Below are positions 10,531 through 19,217 of a DNA stretch of 64,000 bases, piece by piece; within the stretch, counting starts at the first letter, position 1, and every line of letters begins with the position of its first letter. The notes beneath the pieces are model-generated. The model was not told the origin of the DNA. It worked only from the letters and a program-made list of their open reading frames with translations, and did not search any database. Position numbers and translations under genes: made by a program. This stretch comes from Jaminaea rosea (lineage: Eukaryota > Basidiomycota > Exobasidiomycetes > Microstromatales): positions 1 to 64,000 of the forward strand of contig NW_020289979.1 of NCBI RefSeq assembly GCF_003144245.1, given 5' to 3'.

Positions 10531-11342
10531 CTACAGCGCTTCTTGCCTGTCTGGCTCGCAGCGCGTGTCGTGCTCACAGATGTAGTGGCCTCCTACCTTG
10601 TTGCCGTAGTTGACGCAGATCCTGCCATTGTGGCGCGTGTAGCCCGTCTGCGCTACCAGTGCCTTGCTCGAGTGCGGCTCCACCTGCGCAGTGTAGAGCT
10701 CGTCGTGCGAGACGGTGACGCCTTTCTCTGTCGCGGTGGCGTGAGCGAAGAAGGATGTGCAGAGGGGCTTATGAGGATACGGCGTGCGAACGGATGTGGG
10801 AAATGGACGCTCACCGTACATGGCGGTGTTCTCGATCTTGATGCCGACTCCTTCCTCCGCGATACCCGTGCCAACGGTGACGCCGTCGCTGTATGCGTCC
10901 CTGGAGCTCTGCGAGATCTTGAGCGTGATCTTCAGGTCCGTCTTGGCGTCGGGGTCGCAGTTCTCGCCAGCACTGCGGGAGAAGGAGCAAGCGGCGATGA
11001 GCACTCGGTGGAGGGAGGGTGACGCTGAGTGAGTACGCGTTGAACGCACTTGCTTACGAGCCACTGGTACACCTTGGAGGTGGTACCGTCAGGTTCAAAG
11101 GTGCACTTGTCCGCATTGTGGATCGAGCCGCCGCTGCGCGAGGGAGACAACACTCAGTCAATCGTTCTTACCACTGCCTCGCCTCGGACTCACGGGCAGG
11201 TGGCGAGAAGCTGTTCAGGCGAAGGAGCAGGCCCGTCGTCGCGACGCATCGTAACGTCGTCGCTGAAGATGGCAGAGGCGACTACGGCCGTGGCGAGAAC
11301 GGCCACGAAGGTGACGGTGACGAGATGGTTGATGCGAAGCAT
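10531..11342 (-). CDS. Small secreted Cys-containing protein A (paralog of the 11695-12701 gene)
   Basis: The predicted protein has 195 residues, from exons 11342-11194, 11133-11050, 10972-10815 and 10727-10531. Its function is unknown. Residues 1-24 form a clear signal peptide (MLRINHLVTVTFVAVLATAV and a small-residue cleavage zone). A dibasic RR follows at residues 33-34, possibly a Kex2-type site. Conserved cysteines lie at about C49, C60 and C83, with more near the C-terminus. The central part is Ser/Thr/Gly-rich with alternating polarity (ISQSSRDAYSDGVTVGTGIA). The end contains GRICVNYGNKVGGHYIC, matching GHVLINYGNRVPDKHGHY in the diverging neighbour, so the two are paralogs. The second donor was set to GTGCGT at 11049 because only that keeps phase with the next exon. 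A beta-pore-forming-like fold is a speculative reading. Confidence 0.75.
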
Positions 11343-11694
11343 TGTAGGGTTTGGAGTGGTGAGGTTGAAAGGGAAGTGGCAGGATGGAAAGGAGGGAGGT
11401 GGCGAGCGACGAATAGTGAGATGAGGTACTGGCCAATGTGATTGGCAAAGGACCAAGATGTGATTGTGCCTGCTTGACGCCCAACGTCGCGGTAACGAGG
11501 CCGAAGAGAAACAGCCAGCCAGCCGCGGGGCCTCGGTTCTGTGACTTCTCAGTAGCCACACAAACGAGCAGCAGCCTACTCGTTGTCGTCGCATCTCCGA
11601 CTGACCTCACCTCGCCCGCCTTCGAACTCGCTATTTCCCTTCTCTCCTCTCCTCATACCAATCACCACTACCTCGGCACCCTCCCCCGCTCACC
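11343..11694. promoter_or_regulatory. Shared divergent promoter of the two secreted paralogs
   Basis: These 352 bp lie between the start codons of two diverging, related secreted-protein genes. The plus side is strongly pyrimidine-rich just before 11695 (tctcc/ctcct repeats at 11640-11690), as is common before fungal start sites. Co-regulation is an inference from the arrangement. Confidence 0.5.
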
Positions 11695-12701
11695 ATGATC
11701 CTCCACCGCAACATCTTCGCGCTGCTCCCTTCCCTGGCCTTCATACTGGTCTCCGCTGCGCAGCGTGAGGACGAGGGCGCTTCCCCTCTGGGACTGACTC
11801 CTCGAGACGATCCCAAGATTGAGGTGAGTAGAGTGCGCAGCAGCAGAGTCGCGGGATACCGTTTCTGGATGCTGATGGTGTTTCCCCTGTCTTGCCATAC
11901 CTTGCGCACTGTCAGGACCTCCTGAACAGCTGCCCTGGATCCAAGATCAGGTGAGTGTACTGTGTCGTAGTCATCAAGAAGGCGGGCCGGCCTCACGCGC
12001 TAGCCCCCTCGCGCATAGGTCCCCAATCGAGGGCGCCGACAACTGCATGTGGACAAGGGACAATGACCTCAACCAGCCGCACGACGTCGTCAAGCAGCTG
12101 GGAGATCCCTTGCCCAACTGCTCCGGAGACAAGCGTGAGTCAGCGACGTTGGTGCCAGGCAAAATGTTGTGGTGCCGTACGTGTGCTGTGAGGGCTCACC
12201 TTTGCCCCCTGTCCCGTCGCGCCACGATCCGCTCCGCAGAGAACATCACCAAGGCAGTGACGGACACGACTACCTTTGATAGCACCTTCTCCATGAGCAC
12301 GAGCGTCAATGTCGACTTTCCCGGCATCTCGGCGGGTTTGACGCACGGGGAGAGCCATACGAGCACGACGGCCGAGGGAAAGGGCGTTGAGGTGCGTGTG
12401 TGCGTGGGACTACTCTGGCGTACGGAGGAAGTGAAGTGTAGTCAAGGGAGGAGGTGGAATGGTTTGCTGACCGGCCTCTTCCCCCCGACGACAGATGAAT
12501 GTGGCTCCCGGAACGCATAGCCGCTTCATCGCCAAGCAGGAGTATCGCCCTACGTCGGGGCACGTCCTCATCAACTATGGGAATCGGGTGCCGGACAAGC
12601 ATGGCCACTACTATTGGACGGTGAGCAATGTCATACTCGACTTACCGGCGGGAGAGCCCGTCACTGGCATCGATGTGAAGCCGTGTGATCAGCCCTTCTG
12701 A
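11695..12701 (+). CDS. Small secreted Cys-containing protein B (paralog of the 10531-11342 gene)
   Basis: The predicted protein has 212 residues, from exons 11695-11823, 11916-11950, 12019-12134, 12240-12391 and 12495-12701. Residues 1-22 are a signal peptide (MILHRNIFALLPSLAFILVS). Mature-region cysteines are C49, C64, C89 and C208; the first three correspond in order to those of paralog A. The core (about residues 95-160) is rich in alternating Ser/Thr, with a Gly-Ile-Ser-Ala turn and then NVAPGTHSRFIAKQEY. This composition resembles the membrane-insertion hairpin and following strand of aerolysin/ETX-MTX2-type proteins. Similarity to paralog A runs from LLNSCPG through INYGNRVPDKHGHY. Intron 2 (phase 2, after the first Cys motif) sits near intron 1 of paralog A, also phase 2. 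I recognise no named family, and a defence or effector role is only a guess. Confidence 0.78.
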
Positions 12702-12764
12702 GGCGCAGGGCACGGGCGAGGGGAGTAAGCCAGCGAGCCACAACCCAAAGTAATGACCGAGCAC

Positions 12765-12785
12765 AGCAGCAGCAGCAGCAGCAGC
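12765..12785 (+). repeat. (AGC)7 microsatellite
   Basis: Seven perfect AGC copies lie in the 3' flank of secreted gene B. They are not in a supported coding frame. Confidence 0.9.
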
Positions 12786-13011
12786 TTGCAGCTTTCCCCT
12801 CTCATCCTGGCATAACCGCCCATTCCATCCCCCTCGTGTGGTCATGCCATCGATCCGAATCGAATCGACCAATCCAATTCCAAGACCGTGAGACATCACT
12901 ACCATCCAGCGAGAGTGTGCGTGTGTGTGTGCGTGTCTGAGTATGCGGCTTGTTTTCAATCTACTTGTATTGCAGCATAGCGAGACGGGGGCGGAGCGAA
13001 GAGGATCACAG

Positions 13012-13035
13012 GCTTGCTTGCTTGCTTGCTTGCTT
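13012..13035 (+). repeat. (GCTT)6 microsatellite
   Basis: Six perfect tetranucleotide copies lie in the 3' flank of ATP18. Confidence 0.9.
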
Positions 13036-13219
13036 CTCCCGCTCCTCCCCTCGTGCCGTGCCATACCGTTTCCCACCCCTCTTCCACCGGCTTAGTGTCC
13101 TCCGGACTTCTTGTTGGCTGGGGGCGAGCGAGCGAAGGCGAGAAGAGCAGGGAGATGTCATGTCAGCTCGAGAGGTCCTCTTTCATGCTTGGAGGGGAAG
13201 CAAGGCGAAAGCGATGATG

Positions 13220-13460
13220 CTAACCGTACGGGTTCCTAGGGTCCTTCTTGAACTCGTCGCTCTCCAGCATAGCGTTCTGCAGCTTCACTGTGCCGTAGAA
13301 GACGATTGCGCCCTGTTGCGATAGCAGAGAGGGATTTGAGGTGTCAGCGAGGGGGTCTTGAGTACGTTGGGGGCGGGTAGTGGAGCGCGACACGCACTCC
13401 GAGGATGAAGGGGTAGAGGGGCTTCCAGACGGGGACCGGGTAAGCGCGAAGGCCGAACAT
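13220..13460 (-). CDS. ATP18: Mitochondrial F1Fo-ATP synthase subunit j (Atp18)
   Basis: This is a 51-residue protein from two exons (13460-13398 and 13312-13220) joined in phase 0 over an 85-bp intron with a GTGCGT donor. Subunit i/j is a small inner-membrane protein at the periphery of the Fo dimer. The N-terminal MFGLRAYPVPVWKPLYPFIL matches the Atp18 pattern of Arg, Pro, Pro and Trp before one membrane helix. The helix continues over the junction (FILG-GAIVFYGTVKLQ). The end (DEFKKDPRNPYG) matches the DPRNP motif of yeast Atp18 (59 residues). The larger upstream open frame is not used, because the short exon-1 frame is the one that matches the family. Such small split genes are often missed. 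Confidence 0.88.
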
Positions 13461-13616
13461 GGTGTTGTTGGTGTGGGTGGCTGTAAGGGAGGATGGAAGT
13501 TGGAGACAGGCGTGAGCGCGGATCTGAGGCTGTGAGGGGGGGATCGATGAGGTTCACGCACTGTAGAGTGGTGGAGGAGGAGTGAGTGGTTCGTGGTGAG
13601 AGAGCGCCAGGAAGTA

Positions 13617-13649
<33 letters not shown>

Positions 13650-13921
13650 CGAGTCCGAGTCGCTGCTTGCTTTGGCTTCCTGTGCTGCTCCGATGCCAGC
13701 CGCGCGGGCGGTCGGTGCTCTCGCTCTCTCTGCCTTTGCCTCGTGGCACGCTCAACTGGCCCCGTCTCTCTCTCCGCCCGGCCAGCGGCTCTGGCTGCGT
13801 CTGACTGGCTGTGCGTGCCTCTTCTTCCTTCGTTGGCTTCCTTTCCTTCCGTCCACACCCACGCATCAACTCCAACTCGTCACCCTCACCCCTTGTCCAT
13901 ACTCCCTCCCCACCTCACATA
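13461..13921. promoter_or_regulatory. Shared divergent promoter, ATP18 / SCD6
   Basis: These 461 bp lie between divergent start codons. They include a perfect (GTC)10 run at 13617-13646 and a pyrimidine-rich tract leading to the SCD6 ATG. A 5' UTR intron for either gene cannot be excluded. Confidence 0.45.
13617..13646 (+). repeat. (GTC)10 trinucleotide repeat
   Basis: Ten perfect GTC copies lie inside the ATP18/SCD6 divergent promoter, about 157 bp upstream of the ATP18 start. Length variation between strains would be expected. Confidence 0.9.
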
Positions 13922-15780
13922 ATGGCCACGCCCCAAGCTGCCCCAGCCGGTGCTGGAGGGGCATCCGGCGGGCCAGGCGACTTCATCGGTGCGCTGATCA
14001 GCCTCATCTCCAAGTCGGACATAAGGTACCAAGGCTTTCTAGCTCAGATCGACCCCGTCGCAGCTACAATCGCCCTTGAGATGGGTGCGCACGTCGCAAT
14101 ACCTGCCATTCCCCCTCTCTCTCACCCCATGCTGATCTCCCCCTCTTCGCTCACTCTCTCGCAGTTCGCTCCTATGGCACGGAAGGTCGTCTAGCCTCGC
14201 AGGGCAAGGCAGGCGAAGAGATCCCGCCCAATGCAAACGTGTACGAGTTTGTTACTTTCAAAGCCGCAGATGTAAAGGACCTCAAGATTGATGATCCCCA
14301 TCCTAAGCGGGAGCAACCTGGACAGCAAGGGTTCGTTGATCCGGCCATTCTTGGGGTGAGTATCAGCGAAAGCAGCGACTCGTGCGGTGGCCTTGATGTG
14401 ATGAAGCATTTTACGGATGTAAAAGGCTCGACCCCTCGAGGCGAGCTGTGGTCCGAGAGCGCAAAAACCATGTGGATCTCTCCGTTGCCTTCCTTCTGAT
14501 CTTTTGATACAAGCCAGCAGCCCGCTCCGTCTCGTCGCAACGTAGCATACACTCAGGAATGACGCGCTGACTATCGCTCTCTCATTGGCTGCACACAGTC
14601 CTCCGGAAGGTACGGCGGTGGCGCCCCGCCTCCTCCTGGCGGCCCTGGGCCTTACGGTCCCCCTCCAGGACAGGGACAAGGACAAGGCTGGGGCCCTCCT
14701 GGTCCTCCTCCTCCTCCCCACGCGTACGGCGGGTACGGGCCCGGTCCATTCGCCGGTCCTCCCCCTCCTCAATTCGGTGCGCCTGGGCCTACCCCGCCCA
14801 GCCAGCACGTCCAGCAGCACCAGCAGCAGCAGCGTCCTCCCCCTCCCCAGCAGCCCACTCCTTCCGCAGCACCCGCAGAGGTCAAGCCCACTCCACCCAG
14901 CGGCGCAGGTAGCAGCACGTCTAATGGCGCCTCGCGCGTAGCAGAAGACTTCTCCAAGCTCAGCGTGGCGGAAAAGGACAAGAAGCAGGATCAGTCATTG
15001 TCATCACCCCGCGCGCCCCCTTCTGGTCCGGCGGGGCCTTCAAGTTCGAGCGTCCCACCCAAGCCCACTTCCAAGTCCACTACTATAGCGAACAACACGA
15101 TCCCTACGGGTCCCTCCGGCTCTCGTTCCCCCGCTGCACACGCAAACCTGCCCGCCCGCCCTCAGGCGACCGCCCCCTCTCACGCTACAAGCGCGTCTAG
15201 GAGTGGAGGTGGCGGGAGGAACAAGAGCGTCTTTGACCACAGTGGCAGTCGTGTCGATGTACCTGCAACGGACTATGACTTCGAGTCGGCCAATGCTCGC
15301 TTCGCCAAGGAGAAGGAAGGTGGGGCCGGAGAGGATGGGAATGGAGAAGAGGGAGGTGCTGAGCTTGACGCCATTCCTCCGCCGAAGGAGAGCCCCACGC
15401 AGAGCTTCTATGACAAGGGGAGCTTCTTTGATAACATTAGCAGTGAGGTTAGGGAGAGGCACGATCGCTCGCACATCCAGGGACCTAGAGCAGGGGGCGC
15501 GGGTGGTGGGGGCGTTATCACTTCAGGCTTCGATGCCTCCGCGGGAGAGCGCGGAGAGCGTGGTGGTCCTGGACCTGGGTTCGGTGGCAGGGGGCGTGGT
15601 AGGGGAAGACAGGCGCGATTTGAGGAGGATCGAAAGAATCTCGACACATTTGGCGAGACTGGGCAATCGACGTATCGTGGGAGGGGGAGGGGACGGGGGA
15701 GGGGACGTGGTGGTGGAGGAAGAGGAGGAGGGAGAGGGGCATTCCGAGGGGCCCCTCCTCCTACTACGGGATTTGCGTGA
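13922..15780 (+). CDS. SCD6: Scd6/Lsm14-family translational repressor of P-bodies
   Basis: The encoded protein has 511 residues, from exons 13922-14084, 14165-14355 and 14599-15780. Scd6/Lsm14/Sum2 binds eIF4G and the Dhh1/Dcp2 machinery to repress translation and promote decapping, in cytoplasmic granules. The LSm14 domain spans about residues 17-95 (IGALISLISKSDIRYQGFL, VRSYGTEGR, NVYEFVTFKAADVKDLKI). A Pro/Gly/Gln-rich linker follows. The FDF region (DYDFESANARFAKE), the FFD box (SFYDKGSFFDNIS), the TFG box (RKNLDTFGETG) and a C-terminal RGG tract come in the expected order. The first junction restores LEM-VRSYGTEGR, the conserved LSm14 Sm2-like core. The RGG tail is encoded by an almost pure purine strand. 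Confidence 0.95.
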
Positions 15781-15995
15781 GGCGAAGGGAGACGTGCCAC
15801 GGCACGACACGACACGACACGCAGTGCCACCTTAGGCAATGGAGCAACGAGCAAGAGCCGCTGGCTTCTCTTCCTCTGTTTCTGTCTCTCTGTCTCTCTA
15901 AGCCGCGTCACAATCCACCTTCCCATGTCATCTCATCGTCAGTCATGCTCTCATCGCAGAGAAGACTTTCTTTGAACTCTACTTGTATTCCAAAT

Positions 15996-16961
15996 TCACT
16001 TCCTCCCCTTCCCCTTCCCACCCCCCTTCTTTGCGCTCTTACGCTTCGCCTTCTCCCTCTCAATCCTCGCCTCCTTCATGCGCGAATTCTTCTCCCTCTG
16101 CTTCTCCCTCTCCCTCGCCCGCTCCGCCTTTGTCGTGTAGCTGAAGGAGCGTTCCGACGCCTTGGGTGGAGGTGGGGGCCCATCGGGGGTAGAGGATGAT
16201 TCGGGGAGGAGGAGGGAATCGTGTGAGTGTGGCGTAAGAAGGGAGGAGAGGGATTTGGTGTTGAGGTTGGATTGGGATGATGAGGAGGGACGAGAGGAAG
16301 AGGTCTTGGTCTGGCTCTTCTTCTGCATCCGAGCCGAGCTTGGGGGTAGGGATTCGGTGGGTTTTGAGGGGCGGGGTTTTGCTGGTTTGGCTGAGGATGA
16401 TGAAGAAGAAGCTTGAGCCCGTGCTGGAGGAGCGTCCTCCTCATCGGCGTGTGGGTCCCACTCGGCTACAGTGACCGTCGTCTGGTACTCCTCTCCCTCT
16501 CCGGCCTCATACCTCTGAGACGCCTCAGCCTCCCCTCGTCCTTGCTGATCATCATCATCATCATCATCATCCTCACCCACATCCTCCTCATCACTCGGAG
16601 CATACGCCCTCCTCTCTGCTTCCAAATTCTCCCTCGCCTTCTCCCTCTTTGCCTCCCTCCCCTCCCTTCTCGCAATCCTCCTCTCCTCCTTCTCCAACTC
16701 TGCGCGTTTCTTCCTCGCGTTCTCGATTCTCGCAGCTTTACGTTTCCTGAACCCGGTTAGGTAGTCGTGCCGGGATGTCTCGTCGAATTCGAGGCGGGTC
16801 TTGAGCGGGCGGGTGGGGCGTTTAGGCCGTGAGGAGGAGGAGGAGCGCGAGGAGCCTTTGGCTTTGGCGCCCTTGCTCTTGTTCGACGAGCCAGACCCTG
16901 AAACGCCAGCTCTCTGTGCCGATTCCGTGTAGGCCGCTAGGGCGGGAACTGCGTCTGCCAT
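15996..16961 (-). CDS. RRP17: Rrp17/NOL12-family ribosome biogenesis protein
   Basis: This single-exon gene encodes 321 residues. Rrp17/Nol12 is a nucleolar protein with 5'-3' exonuclease activity needed for pre-60S rRNA maturation. The family core lies at about residues 55-120: RLEFDETSRHDYLTGFRKRK, followed by a highly charged helix (ENARKKRAELEKEERRIA). Then come an acidic run of eight Asp, an AEWDPHADEED stretch, a Ser/Pro-rich linker and a second basic helix ending GGGKGKGRK. I chose the ATG at 16961 (MADAVPALAAYT). The frame stays open to 17345, but that extension would cross the CDC50 start on the other strand and is not family-like. It shares a 277-bp divergent promoter with CDC50 and converges with SCD6. 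Confidence 0.85.
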   Translation of the reverse strand: MADAVPALAAYTESAQRAGVSGSGSSNKSKGAKAKGSSRSSSSSRPKRPTRPLKTRLEFDETSRHDYLTGFRKRKAARIENARKKRAELEKEERRIARREGREAKREKARENLEAERRAYAPSDEEDVGEDDDDDDDDQQGRGEAEASQRYEAGEGEEYQTTVTVAEWDPHADEEDAPPARAQASSSSSSAKPAKPRPSKPTESLPPSSARMQKKSQTKTSSSRPSSSSQSNLNTKSLSSLLTPHSHDSLLLPESSSTPDGPPPPPKASERSFSYTTKAERAREREKQREKNSRMKEARIEREKAKRKSAKKGGGKGKGRK

Positions 16962-17238
16962 TATAGCGATGGGGAAGGTGGAAGTGTGGGATGGCAAGTG
17001 TGAAGACGAGGGAGCAGAGTAGCGGAAACAACGTCGGCGAGGCAGAGAGGCCAAAATCTCTCTCCGCGAGTGGGAAGCGGAGACGACCACGTGGCTCCTC
17101 TGATCTCGGCCCGCCTGTGCCGCTCTCCCGCCCGCCCGCCCGCCTCGAGGGCCAAGCAACACGAGCGAATTGAGTGAGGACTCGCATCGCACTCCTGTCC
17201 CACCTCCATCCATCCTCAACCTCGCACAGCGCACCGCG
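16962..17238. promoter_or_regulatory. Shared divergent promoter, RRP17 / CDC50
   Basis: These 277 bp lie between divergent ATGs. They contain a CCGCCCGCCCGCC-type GC box at about 17127-17142. I see no TATA box. Confidence 0.45.
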
Positions 17239-18896
17239 ATGGCCATCTTCAACCGTCGAGGAGCAACAGACGCAGGTCCCGCCTCCAAGCCTGGTGGGCC
17301 TGCCGGTGGAGCAGGAGCAGCTGACAATGATACCGATAGCGTCATTAAGGAGAAGAAGCCCTTTGCTCAGCGAAAGCCGGCAAGTGAGTTAAGCTGCGCC
17401 TCGCATCGCCTCTTCGCCTTGCCAGGACAGGACAGGATCAGCTTAGCTCGGTCTGGCCTGACCTGGCTTGGCTTGCACGAATAGGAAGGGCGAGCTGACA
17501 GGATGCCTGACCCGCCCATGCACGTAGACACCGCCTTCAAGCAACAAAGACTGAAAGCATGGCAGCCCATCCTCACACCGCGATCCGTCTTGCCTACATT
17601 CTTCGTCCTGGGTCTCATCTTTGCGCCCATCGGGGCTGTGCTTTACTACTTTTCATCCACCGTCAGCGAGCTGTACGTGCGCGGCGCGCTCTTAATCCCT
17701 CATGCCTACATGGCTCATTGACTCCCTCTCGCACTCTCGCTCCGCCCTCGCAGCACAATCGACTACACGGAGTGCATCTCCCTCCCGCTCAACGAAGACC
17801 AAGCCATCCCGAGCAGCAAATACAGCTATCAGCTGCACGACATCAGTAGCTCCAACTTTCAGCAGCCTAGGTGGACCAGGACGGGCGAGAATGCTTGCCA
17901 GGTGAGGCGGACCACTGATACGCAGGCTATATGCCATCTTCCTCCACGAAAGGCTGACTTGAATTCTCATCATCTCTGCCTCGCTCGCCTCGCCCTTGCC
18001 AGGTCTTCTTCTGGATCCCCACGGACCTAGACCCGCCCCTCTTCCTCTACTACAAGCTCACAAATTACTACCAGAACCATCGACGCTACGTCAAGTCTCT
18101 GGACACTCAACAGCTCCTCGGCGAAGTGCGTACGGCCGATGATCTGCAGGGCGGGCAGTGCAAGCCCGTCGGCAAGGACGACGCTACAGGGAAAGCCATC
18201 TACCCTTGTGGATTGATCGCCAACTCGGTATTCAACGACACGTTTGGGGACCCGATTCTCCTGACTAGCAGTACGAGTCAGAATGTCACGTACGCGATGA
18301 GCGAGAGGGGGATCGTTTGGCCGGGGGAGAAGGACAAGTATAAGCGAACCACCATGGACCCTTCGCAGCTGATCCCGCCTCCGTACTGGCGCGGAGCTAC
18401 AGGGGAGCGTTATGGCAAGCCCAGCGGGGAGTACTTTGCAAACGGATCGAACCTTTTCGTGAGCCACCGAGCGTCGATGTCGATACTGCTTCTTCTCGCT
18501 GACCCTGCCTCCCTCTCACGCTACGCACCACTCGCTCCGCCTCACCAGGATCCCTCGCAAGACGAGCACTTCATGGTCTGGATGCGCACAGCCGGCCTCC
18601 CAACCTTCCGCAAGCTCTACAAACGCAACGATGCCGACGTGCTGCGCGCGGGTTACTACCGACTAGACATAACGGACAACTATCCCGTCACGATGTTCAA
18701 AGGGACAAAGAGCATCGTAATCTCCACCGTCTCCTGGGTAGGAGGTAGGAACCCTTTCTTGGGGATTGCCTACATTGTAGTTGCGGGATTGTTGATCCTT
18801 TTGGGGCTGGTGTTCACGGCGAATCACCTGGTTAGGCCGAGGAGATTGGGGGATATGAGTTTGTTGAGCTGGAATGCTGAGGAGGGGGGGAGATGA
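17239..18896 (+). CDS. CDC50: Cdc50/Lem3-family P4-ATPase (flippase) beta subunit
   Basis: The encoded protein has 413 residues, from exons 17239-17383, 17528-17672, 17754-17901, 18003-18458 and 18549-18896. Cdc50 proteins pair with P4-ATPases such as Drs2 for export from the ER and lipid flipping in Golgi, endosome and plasma membranes. The order is: cytosolic N-terminus; [19 protein letters not shown] and TM1 ([19 protein letters not shown]); a Cys-containing ectodomain ([40 protein letters not shown]); and TM2 near the end ([19 protein letters not shown]). [13 protein letters not shown] is the conserved pre-TM2 motif. All five exons keep phase. Several N-glycosylation sequons lie in the ectodomain (for example NDT and NVT). 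Confidence 0.95.
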
Positions 18897-19217
18897 TGAG
18901 TGAGCGTGTGCGAGGTGGACACGGGGTGTGGCCTGCGGCCCCCCCTTTCTGTATATGACGACTCTTTTTGTTCGGAGCTGCGACTCGACGCGAAATGACC
19001 ATTGCTATGACTTAACTCGACTTGCCCCGAGGCAGGCGGACGGGCTGCCGTCGCTCTCGGCCATGGCCATCAGGCACACGGGTCGCGGGTAGGGCTGAGC
19101 AGGCAATCAATATCCTCCCGCACCTTTGCCTTCAGGGCTGATGAGCACCGGGTTGTCTGGCCGTCTGCTTGCCAGCAATCCACTACCCTCTTCTCGTCAC
19201 CACCACGTCCTCACGCG
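18897..19217. other. Intergenic spacer after CDC50
   Basis: The stretch holds the CDC50 3' flank and the promoter of the downstream membrane-protein gene, both on the plus strand. I see no other feature. Confidence 0.5.

Larger units (their letters stand above)
12702..13219. other. Intergenic spacer between convergent genes, with microsatellites
   Basis: This is 3' flank on both sides (secreted gene B and ATP18). It carries an AGC repeat at 12765-12785, a TG/CG-rich stretch around 12912-12935 and a GCTT repeat at 13012-13035. I see no coding signal. Confidence 0.55.

Noticed and set aside
10531-12701. Idea that the two secreted genes form a toxin-antitoxin or killer pair
   Set aside because: Both products have signal peptides and are homologous to each other, so neither looks like an immunity partner. 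Nothing in the sequence supports killing activity.
13012-13035. Tandem repeats considered as a CRISPR-like or mobile-element feature
   Set aside because: These are simple microsatellites with 2-6 bp units and no spacers, terminal repeats or target-site duplications. No transposase, reverse transcriptase or integrase is seen anywhere in the window.
16962-17345. In-frame N-terminal extension of RRP17
   Set aside because: It would overlap the first CDC50 exon on the other strand and lacks resemblance to Rrp17/Nol12.
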